A stretch of 64,000 nucleotides of DNA, taken from assembly GCA_902633185.1 (NCBI GenBank), contig CACPFN010000001.1, positions 1-64,000 on the forward strand, given 5' to 3'. Numbering within the stretch: the stretch's first letter is position 1; every line of letters starts with the position of its first letter. The notes under the pieces are model-generated. The model ran no database searches. It saw only the letters and a list, made by a program, of their open reading frames with translations, and was not told the DNA's origin. A program made the translations under genes and the position numbers. Of the stretch, positions 18,186-27,611 are shown piece by piece. Source of the stretch: an uncultured Pelagibacteraceae bacterium. GTDB lineage: Bacteria; Pseudomonadota; Alphaproteobacteria; Pelagibacterales; Pelagibacteraceae.

Positions 18186-18316
18186 TTTAGTAATAAGAAT
18201 ATTATTAGAATGATCCAGAAAAAGGGATAATAGAAATATATGTATTTTTTTGCAAACATCTTAGGTACTGACTCATGATCTCTATTAATATTTTTTTTTC
18301 TTTTTCTTTTTTTCAT
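18182..18316 (-). CDS. 44-residue membrane microprotein upstream of speB (too short for ORF track)
   Basis: The minus frame from ATG at 18316 reads a strongly basic N-terminus (MKKRKRKKNINRDHE), then an aromatic/hydrophobic helix (YIYFYYPFFWIILIIFLLL) and ends K-stop. The TGA stop overlaps the speB ATG as ATGA, the usual sign of translational coupling, and the ORF fills most of an otherwise empty gap. The positive-inside layout predicts a single-pass inner-membrane peptide with a cytoplasmic N-terminus. No family is recognised. The poly-A/AGA codons at the start make low-complexity chance possible, but the fit with its neighbour is good. Confidence 0.55.
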   Translation of the reverse strand: MKKRKRKKNINRDHESVPKMFAKKYIYFYYPFFWIILIIFLLLK

Positions 18317-18369
18317 TAAATAAATCCTATCACATTCATATTATATCTAATATCATCAAAATTATTAAA

Positions 18370-19101
18370 ATGAGATATATTATATTAATATTTATATTAT
18401 TTTTTAACTTTTCTTATGTAAATGCAGATGCAATATATAATTTAATTAAAATCCCAAATTTAGAAGTTCATAAAGTTGATAATTTAAATGGTATCAAATA
18501 TTTGGTATCGAAAAGAGGTTTTGTAATTGGTGATACAAATAATATTAAATGTAAGGGCATAAATAACAGTGATTTGGATCGTGAGTTTAATACAATTCAA
18601 AATAATCTGAGAGATTATAACTCAAATTTCTTAAGGAAAATAAATTTGAAATTTGTGGTTCTTTGCAAAAACTTAGAAATTTCAGGCATTAATACAGGAG
18701 GTATACCAGATAATAAATTCAGGACTTTAATTTTAGACTTAACATTTAACCGAAATTATTTCGAAAGAATGATCCATCATGAAATATTTCATATGATTGA
18801 TAACAGTTTTCCTGAGCATTTTAAAAAAAATAAATGGAGTGAACTTAATAATAAAGATTTTTCTTACGCATCATGTTCTACATGCACTGATTTATTAGGT
18901 TTAGATTTAGAAATTACGAAAGGCTTTTTAACAGAATATTCAATGAGCACAGCTGAAGAAGATATGGCTGAAATTTATTCATTATTAAAAACAAACTTTA
19001 AAGAAATAGATTTATTAATTAAAAAAGATAATATTTTAACTAAGAAGAAAAATTTCCTAATTAAAGGTCTTAAAGAAATAGATGAAAAGTTTATTTTTTG
19101 A
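18370..19101 (+). CDS. Secreted putative zinc metalloprotease (HExxH), unknown family
   Basis: The 243-residue protein has a signal peptide (MRYIILIFILFFNFSYVNADA), so it is probably periplasmic. A metalloprotease-type motif HHEIFHMIDNSFPEHF lies near residue 138 (HEIFH = HExxH), with an acidic EEDMAEIYSLL segment downstream that could give the third metal ligand, as in gluzincins. SYASCSTCTDLLG adds two close cysteines. I do not recognise the family beyond a putative zinc peptidase. It abuts the cyclophilin gene with no gap, so the two may act on periplasmic proteins together. Confidence 0.7.
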   Translation: MRYIILIFILFFNFSYVNADAIYNLIKIPNLEVHKVDNLNGIKYLVSKRGFVIGDTNNIKCKGINNSDLDREFNTIQNNLRDYNSNFLRKINLKFVVLCKNLEISGINTGGIPDNKFRTLILDLTFNRNYFERMIHHEIFHMIDNSFPEHFKKNKWSELNNKDFSYASCSTCTDLLGLDLEITKGFLTEYSMSTAEEDMAEIYSLLKTNFKEIDLLIKKDNILTKKKNFLIKGLKEIDEKFIF

Positions 19102-19749
19102 ATGATAAAAAAAATTAAACCATCGCTATCTGAAAAAATATTATTTATTTTTCTAATTCTGCTTATTATTTTAACTTTAGGTTCATTTTATATATTAAAT
19201 AATAAATGTCTTTTTGTAAAAAAAATTGATTTAAATAACTTTAAATTTAAAGATAAACAAAATATTGCAATTATGGAAGTTGAATGCGGTAAAGTTCTAA
19301 TAGAGTTAGATCCAAATATTTCACCAAAAGCTGTAAATCGATTTAAGAAGTTAATAAATAAAGGTTCCTATAATGGTTCAGCTTTTTATCGAGTAATAGA
19401 AAATACTTTAATACAAGCTGGAGATATTGAATATGGAAACATATCTAATATAAATTATTCTAAAGTAGGAACTGGTAAGTCTGGTTTAGGAACAATTAAA
19501 TCTGAGCTCAGTGATAATTTTTTATTTAATGCTGGCTCCGTGGCTTTTGCTAGGAAAGATCAATTCGACACAGAAGACAGCGAATTTTTTATTACTTTAA
19601 TAGATATACCAATATATCAAGGTGAATATACTCCAATTGGAAGAGTAATTGCAGGAATGGACTCTTTAAAAAAAATTAAAGTAGGAAATAAATCAACTTA
19701 TGTATTAAAACCTGATTATATTAAAAATATAAAGTTTTTAGTTAACTAG
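19102..19749 (+). CDS. Membrane-anchored cyclophilin-type peptidyl-prolyl isomerase
   Basis: A 215-residue protein. An N-terminal transmembrane helix (ILFIFLILLIILTLGSFYIL) is followed by a cyclophilin domain from about residue 52: VECGKVLIELDPNISPKAVNRFKKLI, GSAFYRVIENTLIQAGD, and SVAFARKDQFDTEDSEFFITL. The domain is a shortened bacterial cyclophilin, probably facing the periplasm. It is encoded directly after the HExxH protein and overlaps the convergent beta-oxidation gene by 12 bases. Some active-site residues differ from the human cyclophilin consensus (for example, ENTLIQAGD in place of the usual FMIQGGD). Confidence 0.85.
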   Translation: MIKKIKPSLSEKILFIFLILLIILTLGSFYILNNKCLFVKKIDLNNFKFKDKQNIAIMEVECGKVLIELDPNISPKAVNRFKKLINKGSYNGSAFYRVIENTLIQAGDIEYGNISNINYSKVGTGKSGLGTIKSELSDNFLFNAGSVAFARKDQFDTEDSEFFITLIDIPIYQGEYTPIGRVIAGMDSLKKIKVGNKSTYVLKPDYIKNIKFLVN

Positions 19750-21960
19750 TGGTTTTCCAGTAGATAATGTGTGTTTAATTCGATCTTGGGTTTTACTTGT
19801 CTCAATTAATTTCATGAAAGCATCTAACTCTAATTTAAACAACTGATCTTCTGTAAGAGTTTTATCTATAGTTGTATCACCGCCACTTAAAACATTTGCT
19901 AACTCTGTTCCAACCATCATTCCATGATCTAATATAATTTTATCATTATACAGTTTTTCTAACATACTAACCATTTTGTCTTTTAAAGATTTACCGGATA
20001 AGTTAAATGTGCATTCTTTAGGAGGAGTAAATTCTTTATTTTGATCCAAAATTTTTCTTGCTTCATTTAATAGACTATTTCTGCTCATAATTTTTTTATT
20101 TTCAGGGATTAAATACTTTAGAGGTTCAGCTTCTACTGGTGATGTTGCAGTTTTTGCATAACCAATGATGTCAAAAACTTTTAAAGGTGCAAAATCTGGG
20201 TCATTTTTTGCCTCTTCTGTTTGAGACCATCTCCATAACATTTCTTTACATCCTCCTCCGGCTGGAACTAAACCAACCAATGTTTCAACTAATCCAACAA
20301 CAATATTTGTATGCGAAGCAACAAAGTTACTTTGTACTAAAACTTCAAAACCCCCTCCAAGTGTAAGACCTGATGGTGCTGAAACTACTGGAAATTTTGA
20401 GTATTTTAAGTGTTTACATGTTTCTTGAAAATAACCGACAAATTTTTCTATTGATTTAAAGTCACCTTTATCTGCAAAATTCATAGTATATGTTAAATTA
20501 ACACCAGCAGAAAACTGCATACTTTCATTAATAATTATCAATGGTTTGTCTGTAGCGTTTTTTAATGAGTCCATTGAGTCGTAATCCAAAGCGTTTGCTT
20601 TAGTTGTAAATTCGACAATGTTAAATTCAGGAAATCTGTAAATTTCAGCAGAATTATTTTTATCAAGTTTAAGTGCTCTTGGTTTAATTTTTCCTAAAGT
20701 TTCAATTTCAGTATATTGTTGTCTCTCACCATAAAAATTTTCATCTTTAGATTTTGATAAATTTTCTAAAAATTTATTTCCTTCAAAATTATCAATTTTT
20801 TGAAAAAAATTATTTACTCCAATTTCTTTTAACATTTCAAAAGGCCCTCTAGACCAATTGAAGCCAAGTCTCATTGCTTCATCGATGTCGTTAAACTTAT
20901 CTGTAATACCTGGAACTAATGAAGAAGAATATTTTATTATTTTAGAAATTACTGACCAAGCATAATCTCCATATTTATCTCCACGATTAATTAATTTTTT
21001 TAAATCAACTTTTTCAGATTTAATATCTATTTTTTTTGAAGGAGAATATTCCCCAGTTTCAAGATTGATGGCCTCTAAAATTTTCTTACCACCCTCCTTA
21101 TTCATTCTATAAAATCCACCTTTGCCTTTTCGGCCGGTATATCCAGTCTCTATTAATTTTTTCACAAGTGGCATTTCTCTTGCTACAGGTTGAAATGGAT
21201 CGCTTTCAGGTAATTCTTTAATAAAACTTTTTAATACATCTGCCATTAAATCAATACCAATTAGGTCATACAATCCAAATACTCCAGTTTTAGGTATACC
21301 CATTGGTCTACCAAAGACAGCGTCAGCCTCTTCTACACTGAGTTTCATTTTAAATGCTTCTGTCATTGCAATTTGCATTGCATAAACTCCAATTCTATTA
21401 CCTAAAAATCCTGGAGTGTCATTACAAATAATTGCACCTTTACCTAAGTCTATTTCACAAAAGTCTTTTAAAAGTTTAACTTTATCTAAATCACTTTCAT
21501 TACTTTTTACTATTTCCAGTAAATCCATGTATCTAACAGGATTAAAGAAGTGGGTTATGCAGAAATCCTTTTTGTCTTGATCAGATAATTTTTCTGATAG
21601 AACGCTTATTGGAATTGATGAGGTATTAGAAGAAATAACAGATTCTTTTTTTCTATGTTTAAAAATTTTTTCGTAAATATTATGTTTTATATCTATTCTT
21701 TCTACAACAGCTTCTACAATCCAATCTGCATTCGAAACCACATCAAAGTTTTCTTCAATGTTTCCTACGTGGATATTATCTAATTTTGATTTATCTATTA
21801 ATAAAGGAGGTCTAGATTTTCCTATTCTCTCTTTAGCCTTTTGACTAATTTCAGTAGTTAAATCCAACAAAGTGACAGGAACATTTGCGTTACACAAATG
21901 TGCAGCTATACCGCTCCCCATTGTTCCAGAACCAATTACAACTACATTATTTATTTTCAT
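19738..21960 (-). CDS. 3-hydroxyacyl-CoA dehydrogenase / enoyl-CoA hydratase fusion (FadN-type order)
   Basis: A 740-residue bifunctional beta-oxidation enzyme. The NAD-binding hydroxyacyl-CoA dehydrogenase comes first (VVIGSGTMGSGIAAHLCNA at residues 7-25; THFFNPVRYMDLLEIV with the catalytic histidine; then the helical domain AVFGRPMGIPKTGVF). The crotonase domain comes last (LTLGGGFEVLVQSN, VVGLVETLVGLVPAGGGCKEML). This is the reverse of E. coli FadB, where hydratase is N-terminal, and matches the FadN-like arrangement. It converts enoyl-CoA to ketoacyl-CoA. No thiolase or acyl-CoA dehydrogenase is adjacent; the nearest thiolase is at 33931. Confidence 0.9.
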   Translation of the reverse strand: MKINNVVVIGSGTMGSGIAAHLCNANVPVTLLDLTTEISQKAKERIGKSRPPLLIDKSKLDNIHVGNIEENFDVVSNADWIVEAVVERIDIKHNIYEKIFKHRKKESVISSNTSSIPISVLSEKLSDQDKKDFCITHFFNPVRYMDLLEIVKSNESDLDKVKLLKDFCEIDLGKGAIICNDTPGFLGNRIGVYAMQIAMTEAFKMKLSVEEADAVFGRPMGIPKTGVFGLYDLIGIDLMADVLKSFIKELPESDPFQPVAREMPLVKKLIETGYTGRKGKGGFYRMNKEGGKKILEAINLETGEYSPSKKIDIKSEKVDLKKLINRGDKYGDYAWSVISKIIKYSSSLVPGITDKFNDIDEAMRLGFNWSRGPFEMLKEIGVNNFFQKIDNFEGNKFLENLSKSKDENFYGERQQYTEIETLGKIKPRALKLDKNNSAEIYRFPEFNIVEFTTKANALDYDSMDSLKNATDKPLIIINESMQFSAGVNLTYTMNFADKGDFKSIEKFVGYFQETCKHLKYSKFPVVSAPSGLTLGGGFEVLVQSNFVASHTNIVVGLVETLVGLVPAGGGCKEMLWRWSQTEEAKNDPDFAPLKVFDIIGYAKTATSPVEAEPLKYLIPENKKIMSRNSLLNEARKILDQNKEFTPPKECTFNLSGKSLKDKMVSMLEKLYNDKIILDHGMMVGTELANVLSGGDTTIDKTLTEDQLFKLELDAFMKLIETSKTQDRIKHTLSTGKPLVN

Positions 21961-22017
21961 AAAGAAGGTTTCTTATATTAAATTGAGACTGAGTAGGAAA
22001 TAAAATAAATGTCATAA

Positions 22018-24045
22018 CTACTGCTGTAAACTTGCTAGTTCTTCAATATTAATATGACATCTAATTGCGTTACCATTTTCACCTATTTGCCATGGTGGAA
22101 CCTCTGAATTACAAATATCACCTATTTTCCTAGGGCATCTTCCTTGAAAAGAACAGCCTTTCTCGGGGGGTTTTTCCTCTACAATATCCTCAGCTACTAA
22201 TTTTGGTTTTATATCTGGATCTGGTTCCAAAACAGCACCTAATAATACTTCAGTATAAGGATGTGATGGAAATTTGTAAACATTTTGAGAAGGACCAATT
22301 TCACATAACCTTCCTTGATATAAAACTGCAACTCTATCACTAATTGCTCTAACAACAGCTAGATCATGAGAAACAAATACATAGGTTGTTCCTAGATCTT
22401 CTTTTAATTGTTGTAATAAGTTTAAAACAGCTGCTTGAACCGAAACATCTAAAGCTGATGTAACCTCATCACACAAAATTATATCTGGCTTAGCAGCAAA
22501 TGCTCTTGCAACTGCAACTCTTTGTTTCTCACCACCTGATAATTGTCTAGGATATCTTGACATATAAAATTCTCCTAACCTTACTTTTTTTAGTAGATCG
22601 ATTATATTTTTTTTTAATTCTTCTCCTGATAAATTAAAATACAACTTTAGAGGTTGGGAAAGTATTTGCTCAACTGTGTGGTTTGGATTTAATGACTCGT
22701 CTGGATTTTGAAATATAAGTTGTATTGCTCTAAGATCATTTGGATTTCTCATTTTTAAATTAGAGGATAATATACGATCATTTTCAAATTTAATTTGACC
22801 ATCTTTTGTTTTGAGTAAGCCAGCGATTGATTTTAATATAGTAGACTTACCACTTCCAGACTCACCAACCAGGGCAATAGTCTCTCCTTTTTTTATATCT
22901 ATATTTATATCTTTAACTGTTGGGTTTTGATCAGAAATTTTATTTAGTAATTGATCAAAAAATTTCTGCTTTGCATAACTAATTGAAACATCCTTTAATT
23001 TTAAAATTTCATTTCCTTCACCATTATTTGATTTTTTTGTTATTGAAGTTTGTAAATTATTATTTTGGTTTATTAATTCTTTATAATTAAAACATCTGAC
23101 ATTGGTATCTAATTCTTTAATATGTTCCAGATCTGGTGAATTTTTTTTACAATTATCAGTTGCTAAGTTACATCTATCATAAAAACTGCAACCTTCATTT
23201 ATGCTTCCAGGCTGAGGTTGGCTTCCTGGCATAGAAGCTGGAAGTCCAGATAATGAAAGTTTAGGTATCGATTTTAGTAATCCATAAGTATAAGGATGAA
23301 TAGGTTCCTTTAATATTTTTCTTGCTGGTCCTTCTAAAACAATTTCTCCCGCATACATTACAACTATTCTATCACTAACTTGTGCTATAGCTCCAAGATC
23401 ATGACTAACATAGATCATAGATGTTCCAGTATCTTTTGCTATAAATCTTAATAGTTCTAAGACATGCGCTTGTGTAGTAACGTCTAATCCAGTAGTTGGC
23501 TCATCTAATAAAAGTAAATCTGGTTTGCCAGCCAATGCCATTGCAACAGCCACTCTTTGTTGCTGCCCTCCAGAAAGCTCGTGTGGATAACGAAAAGCCA
23601 TAGTTTCTGGTGAAGGAAGTCTAACTTTATTTAGTAACTCTGAAATTTTTTTATCTCTCTCTCTTTTGTTTAGATCTGTATGTAATTTTAATGCTTCATC
23701 AATTTGGTATCCAATTTTTAAATTCGGTGTTAATGCTTGTCCTGCATTTTGAGGTATCATGGCTATTTTTCTACCTCTAATTTTTTCTAGCTGTCTACTG
23801 CTCATCTTCAATAAATCCTCAGATTTAAAGAGGCATTCACCCTTAAGAGGAAATAAGCCTTGTTTTATATAGCCCATCATAGCAAGTGCCAATGTGCTTT
23901 TTCCAGAGCCCGACTCCCCTACTATCCCTACAGTCTCTCCTTTTTTTATATTAGTTGAAACATTTCTAAGTATTGAAATTTGTTTGCCTTTCTGACTGTT
24001 AAATCCAATTGATAAATTTTTAACACTTTCAATTATTTCATTCAT
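22018..24045 (-). CDS. Peptide-family ABC transporter ATPase, DppD-DppF fusion
   Basis: One 675-residue protein contains two ABC domains. The first has Walker A GESGSGKSTLALAM and signature LSGGQQQRVAVAMALA, the second GESGSGKSTILKSI and LSGGEKQRVAVARAFA. Each is followed by an oligopeptide-type C-terminal extension rich in cysteines (GCSFYDRCNLATDNC; GCSFQGRCPRKIGDIC), a region reported to hold Fe-S clusters in Dpp systems. Separate DppD and DppF genes are fused here, giving an obligate heterodimeric engine. It is directly joined to the permease genes, and is the last gene of the importer operon. Confidence 0.93.
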   Translation of the reverse strand: MNEIIESVKNLSIGFNSQKGKQISILRNVSTNIKKGETVGIVGESGSGKSTLALAMMGYIKQGLFPLKGECLFKSEDLLKMSSRQLEKIRGRKIAMIPQNAGQALTPNLKIGYQIDEALKLHTDLNKRERDKKISELLNKVRLPSPETMAFRYPHELSGGQQQRVAVAMALAGKPDLLLLDEPTTGLDVTTQAHVLELLRFIAKDTGTSMIYVSHDLGAIAQVSDRIVVMYAGEIVLEGPARKILKEPIHPYTYGLLKSIPKLSLSGLPASMPGSQPQPGSINEGCSFYDRCNLATDNCKKNSPDLEHIKELDTNVRCFNYKELINQNNNLQTSITKKSNNGEGNEILKLKDVSISYAKQKFFDQLLNKISDQNPTVKDINIDIKKGETIALVGESGSGKSTILKSIAGLLKTKDGQIKFENDRILSSNLKMRNPNDLRAIQLIFQNPDESLNPNHTVEQILSQPLKLYFNLSGEELKKNIIDLLKKVRLGEFYMSRYPRQLSGGEKQRVAVARAFAAKPDIILCDEVTSALDVSVQAAVLNLLQQLKEDLGTTYVFVSHDLAVVRAISDRVAVLYQGRLCEIGPSQNVYKFPSHPYTEVLLGAVLEPDPDIKPKLVAEDIVEEKPPEKGCSFQGRCPRKIGDICNSEVPPWQIGENGNAIRCHINIEELASLQQ

Positions 24046-24939
24046 TTAAACAGGTGCCTTGGTTGAACGATCAATTCCTAAAGCTTTTGCAAATGCATCA
24101 GCAGTTAAATTTATTCCAATTATTAACGAACTTAATCCTACTATTGGAGCAATTACAGACCAGTATGCAAACGACATCAATCCTCTAGCATTGGATATCA
24201 TTAAACCCCAATCAGGCGTTGGCGGACTTACACCAAAACCTAAGAATGACAATGAGCTAAATCCTAATAACATCCAAGACCATCTCATTGCTCCTTCTAC
24301 TAATATAGCGTCTCTAACATTTGGAATAATTTCATTCCAAATAATAGACATGTTGCTATGACCTCTAGCTCTGGCTGAAACTATAAAGTCTTTAGCAATA
24401 ACGTCGTGAGTAGCAGCTCTAGCAACTCTCACTATTCCTTTACCATAAAAAAAACCTAGTGCAGGAATTAAAACCTCTGTTGATGTTCCTAAAAGAGAAA
24501 CAATTAATAACATTGCAAGTATCCAAGGGATAGAAAGAAACGCATCAACAACTCTCATTACAACATCGTCAATTTTACCTCCAACTAAACCACAAAAAAT
24601 TCCAAGTAAACCTCCCCACAGAAGAGCTATAAGTGATCCAAAGAAAGTTACTGTAAGAGCTGTTCGACCTCCAAGTATTGTTCTTGTAAAAACATCTCTA
24701 CCCAAGCTATCTGTTCCAAACCAATGTTCAGCAGAAGGTGCAAGTAACATGGTATTTGGGCTAATTGCTTTATAATCGTATGGTGCAATGTAAGGACTTA
24801 TTAATGCTAAGACTACATGAAATAGTACAATTGTAAGTCCAATTAATCCAGAAGGCTTGGAGGCCATAGTTTTTAAAATCTCAAAAGCCTTTTCTAGCTT
24901 ATTTTTTTGTTTATCTTTTATAATTAAATTACTCTCCAT
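24046..24939 (-). CDS. Peptide-family ABC transporter permease (DppC-like)
   Basis: A 297-residue inner-membrane permease. It has an N-terminal helix, a DppC-type periplasmic segment (HWFGTDSLGRDVFTRTILGGR) and five further hydrophobic segments. The cytoplasmic coupling (EAA) loop is seen in DFIVSARARGHSNMSIIWNEIIPNV. It abuts the fused ATPase downstream and is one base from the DppB-like gene upstream. The substrate is set by the binding protein encoded at the operon start. Confidence 0.93.
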   Translation of the reverse strand: MESNLIIKDKQKNKLEKAFEILKTMASKPSGLIGLTIVLFHVVLALISPYIAPYDYKAISPNTMLLAPSAEHWFGTDSLGRDVFTRTILGGRTALTVTFFGSLIALLWGGLLGIFCGLVGGKIDDVVMRVVDAFLSIPWILAMLLIVSLLGTSTEVLIPALGFFYGKGIVRVARAATHDVIAKDFIVSARARGHSNMSIIWNEIIPNVRDAILVEGAMRWSWMLLGFSSLSFLGFGVSPPTPDWGLMISNARGLMSFAYWSVIAPIVGLSSLIIGINLTADAFAKALGIDRSTKAPV

Positions 24940-24940
24940 T

Positions 24941-25897
24941 TTATTTTCTTATCTGTAAACTTTTTAATCTTGGATTAAGCATTAGTGTCATTAAATCTGC
25001 TATTAAATTTATTCCCACATAGATAGATGCCAATATTATTGCTAATGCTTGAACAACAGGCAAATCTCTATTTGATATAGACTCAATTACTAGTCTGCCT
25101 AAACCTGGATAATTAAAAACAACTTCTGTAACAACAACACCACCTAACAACCAAGCAATTGTTAACGCTACTACATTTATTGCTGGTAATAATGCGTTTG
25201 GCAATACATGTCTAAATACCATTTTCCAATATGGAACACCTTTTAAAATTGCCATTTGTACATAATCACTAGCCATTACTTGAATTACACTTGAACGTAC
25301 CATTCTTGCCATGTGTGCGGTCATAATCATTGAAATTGCAACAACAGGTAAAATTATATTTGAGAGTAATTCATAAAAAGTTGCATCCGATGGTATAATC
25401 ACAATGCCTGGTAGCCAACCAAGCCAAATTGCAACAATTAAAATAAGCAAAGTAGCACTAATAAACTCCGGAATAGTCATTGAAAAAATTGTAATAGTAG
25501 AGATCATAATATCTGGAAGCTTATCTCTCCAAAGAGCAGTTATTATTCCTAATACGATTGCTAAAGGAATTCCTATAAGTATTGAAACAGAGGCTAAAAC
25601 TAAAGAGTTTTTAACTCTTGGACCAAGTACTTCATTAATTGGCATTTCACCACTTAAAGAGTAACCAAAATCACCTCGTACAACATTTGATGCCCAGTCC
25701 AAGTATCTTTCATAAGCAGGAACATCAAGACCAAGTCTTTTTATGCAAGCATCAAGAGCTGCTCCATAAGCTTCTCTTTCTAAATATGTTGTGCATGCAT
25801 CACCTGGTAAAACTTCAACACCTACAAATGTAATCAATGAAACTATAAATAAAGTGATAAGTCCTAGTCCAATTCTTTTTAAAATTAATAAAAGCAT
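24941..25897 (-). CDS. Peptide-family ABC transporter permease (DppB-like)
   Basis: A 318-residue permease with the DppB pattern: N-terminal helix (LGLITLFIVSLITFVGVEVLPGD), the RYLDWASNVVRGDFGYSLSG periplasmic segment and an EAA loop DYVQMAILKGVPYWKMVFRHVLPN. VVTEVVFNYPGLGRLVIESI is typical of the family. A short insertion with two cysteines (GDACTTYLEREAYGAALDACIKRLGL) follows the first helix, where many DppB proteins have a cysteine-free loop. A strong hairpin separates it from the binding-protein gene upstream. Confidence 0.93.
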   Translation of the reverse strand: MLLLILKRIGLGLITLFIVSLITFVGVEVLPGDACTTYLEREAYGAALDACIKRLGLDVPAYERYLDWASNVVRGDFGYSLSGEMPINEVLGPRVKNSLVLASVSILIGIPLAIVLGIITALWRDKLPDIMISTITIFSMTIPEFISATLLILIVAIWLGWLPGIVIIPSDATFYELLSNIILPVVAISMIMTAHMARMVRSSVIQVMASDYVQMAILKGVPYWKMVFRHVLPNALLPAINVVALTIAWLLGGVVVTEVVFNYPGLGRLVIESISNRDLPVVQALAIILASIYVGINLIADLMTLMLNPRLKSLQIRK

Positions 25898-25945
25898 AAG
25901 ATTAACTAGAACTTTTTAACAAAAATAAATTAAATAGAAATAAAA

Positions 25946-25971
25946 TAAAGGCCGCTAGTTTGCGGCCTTTA
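25946..25971 (-). terminator. Hairpin/attenuator between binding-protein and permease genes
   Basis: A perfect 10-bp stem (TAAAGGCCGC with GCGGCCTTTA, 6-base loop) lies 11 bases after the binding-protein stop; on the minus strand it is followed by a T-rich tail (TTTATTTTATTTC). Its position inside the operon suggests partial termination or 3'-end protection, so that the binding protein mRNA is more abundant than the membrane components. Confidence 0.8.
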
Positions 25972-25982
25972 TCTAAATACTT

Positions 25983-27470
25983 TTAGTCAACTTTAACTTT
26001 ATGCCACTGTATAGAAAAGTGATCTACAGCATCAAGGTTTTTAACTTTTGATGAAGTAACTACAAGTCTAGATACGTGGTATGGGATCATTGTTCCACTT
26101 TGTTCCCATAAAGTCATTTGAGCATTTTGATATGCTTTTTTTCTTTTATTGAAATCCAGCTCACTTCTAGCATCAGCTAAATTTTTATCAAAGTCAGCAT
26201 TTTTGAAATAAGATTCATTCCATTTTGCTCCACTATGATATGCTTCATGTAAGATTGTGTCTGCTGGTCTTTGGTTCCAACGTGTCATTGAAACTGGCTT
26301 TTTCATCCAAACCTCATTCCAATAACCTTTAGATGGTACCATCTCAATATTAACTTTAATACCCGCTTTTGCAACTTGTTGCTGAACAACTTCTGCAATC
26401 GTTGGCCAAGTTGGTTCTAAAGTTGCTGGGTAAACAGTCAATTCAATTCCATTTGGAAATCCTGCTTCTCTTAGTAAATTTTTTGCTTTACTAATATTTT
26501 GAGGACAATCCATTTGTAAACGGTACTGATCAGATGGCATTACAGGTGTATCGCAAGATACAGTTGCTGCACCTCCCATAACTAGATCTACAAGTTCTTG
26601 TCTATCAACTGCTAACCTAAAAGCTTTTCTTACTTTAGGATTATCAAATGGAGCAGTATCAGTTCTCATAACCACACCTCTCCAGTTTCCAGTTGGAATT
26701 ACAGTTGTTGTAAATTTAGAATTACTATCAAAAATCTTTTTTTGATTGAAAGGAACATATCTGTTCATATCAATTTGACCTGTTAAAAGCGCCTGAATTC
26801 TTGCTTGAGCATCTGGGATAGCTATGACGTGAACTTCCGCAACCCCTGGTGCACCTTCCCAATATTCTGGGTTAGCTTTTAGAATTGTAGTTCCTTCTGG
26901 GTCAAATTTATCAACCATGAATGGTCCAGTACCAACCCCGGTTTGTCCTATAGTGTCTCCTGATCCTTCAGGTATCATTCTTAATCTGTAGTCAGTTAAT
27001 AATAACGGAAAGTCAGCAAATGAAGTTGATAACTTCATTTTAACTGTATGCTGATCAACTACCTCAATATCTTCAACTACATTTAAACTTTTTCTAACTG
27101 GAGATCCGATATCAGGATCTTTGGCTCTCATTAGAGAATATTTTACATCTGGAGCATCAAATGCTGATCCATCATGAAAATATATTCCTTTTCTTAAATT
27201 AAATGTCCATTCAGTTGCATCAGAATTAGCACTCCAATCTGTTGATAATGAAGGTGATGGAACACCGTTCATATCAGGTCTCACTAATCTATTTTGTGTT
27301 TTGATGACAACTTGAAATAAACGCCCTTTTGTTATGGCATCTAAGTTAGTATCTTTTCCAAATCCAAGATCATGTGATACTTTAAATACTCCACTTGATG
27401 CATTGGCAATAGAAAAAGATAATATCAGTGACATAAAAGTCGCTGAAAAAACTTTAAGTATGTATTTCAT
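25983..27470 (-). CDS. Peptide/nickel-family (SBP_bac_5) periplasmic binding protein
   Basis: A 495-residue exported protein with a signal peptide (MKYILKVFSATFMSLILSFSIANAS). The family-5 solute-binding fold is seen in VSHDLGFGKDTNLDAI, EWTFNLRKGIYFHDGSAFDAPDVKYSL, GTGPFMVDKFDPEGTTILKANPEYW and the NPKVRKAFRLAVDRQELVDLV helix. It captures a peptide, opine or related compound in the periplasm for the DppBC-DF-like importer. A good Shine-Dalgarno (GAGGGAA) precedes the ATG, in line with high expression. It is the first gene of the minus operon. The 141-base gap to the divergent + operon should carry both promoters. Confidence 0.92.
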   Translation of the reverse strand: MKYILKVFSATFMSLILSFSIANASSGVFKVSHDLGFGKDTNLDAITKGRLFQVVIKTQNRLVRPDMNGVPSPSLSTDWSANSDATEWTFNLRKGIYFHDGSAFDAPDVKYSLMRAKDPDIGSPVRKSLNVVEDIEVVDQHTVKMKLSTSFADFPLLLTDYRLRMIPEGSGDTIGQTGVGTGPFMVDKFDPEGTTILKANPEYWEGAPGVAEVHVIAIPDAQARIQALLTGQIDMNRYVPFNQKKIFDSNSKFTTTVIPTGNWRGVVMRTDTAPFDNPKVRKAFRLAVDRQELVDLVMGGAATVSCDTPVMPSDQYRLQMDCPQNISKAKNLLREAGFPNGIELTVYPATLEPTWPTIAEVVQQQVAKAGIKVNIEMVPSKGYWNEVWMKKPVSMTRWNQRPADTILHEAYHSGAKWNESYFKNADFDKNLADARSELDFNKRKKAYQNAQMTLWEQSGTMIPYHVSRLVVTSSKVKNLDAVDHFSIQWHKVKVD

Positions 27471-27611
27471 AAGTTCCCTCTTTTTCTTTCGTTGTTTAAA
27501 TAATCAAAAAGATAACAATTCCAGAACTAGATAACAACATGCAAAATGTAGTGATTCATCTACTAATTGAATAGATATTTTAATTAATATACACTTTTTC
27601 TAAATTTATAA

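Noticed and set aside
24059-24361. 100-aa plus ORF opposite the DppC-like permease
   Set aside because: Mirror of a well-conserved permease; rich in proline/isoleucine as expected for a complement frame.
27471-27611. Possible riboswitch (glycine or SAM type) ahead of the GcvT-like operon
   Set aside because: Only weak 4-base pairings are visible; no conserved riboswitch core could be recognised by eye.
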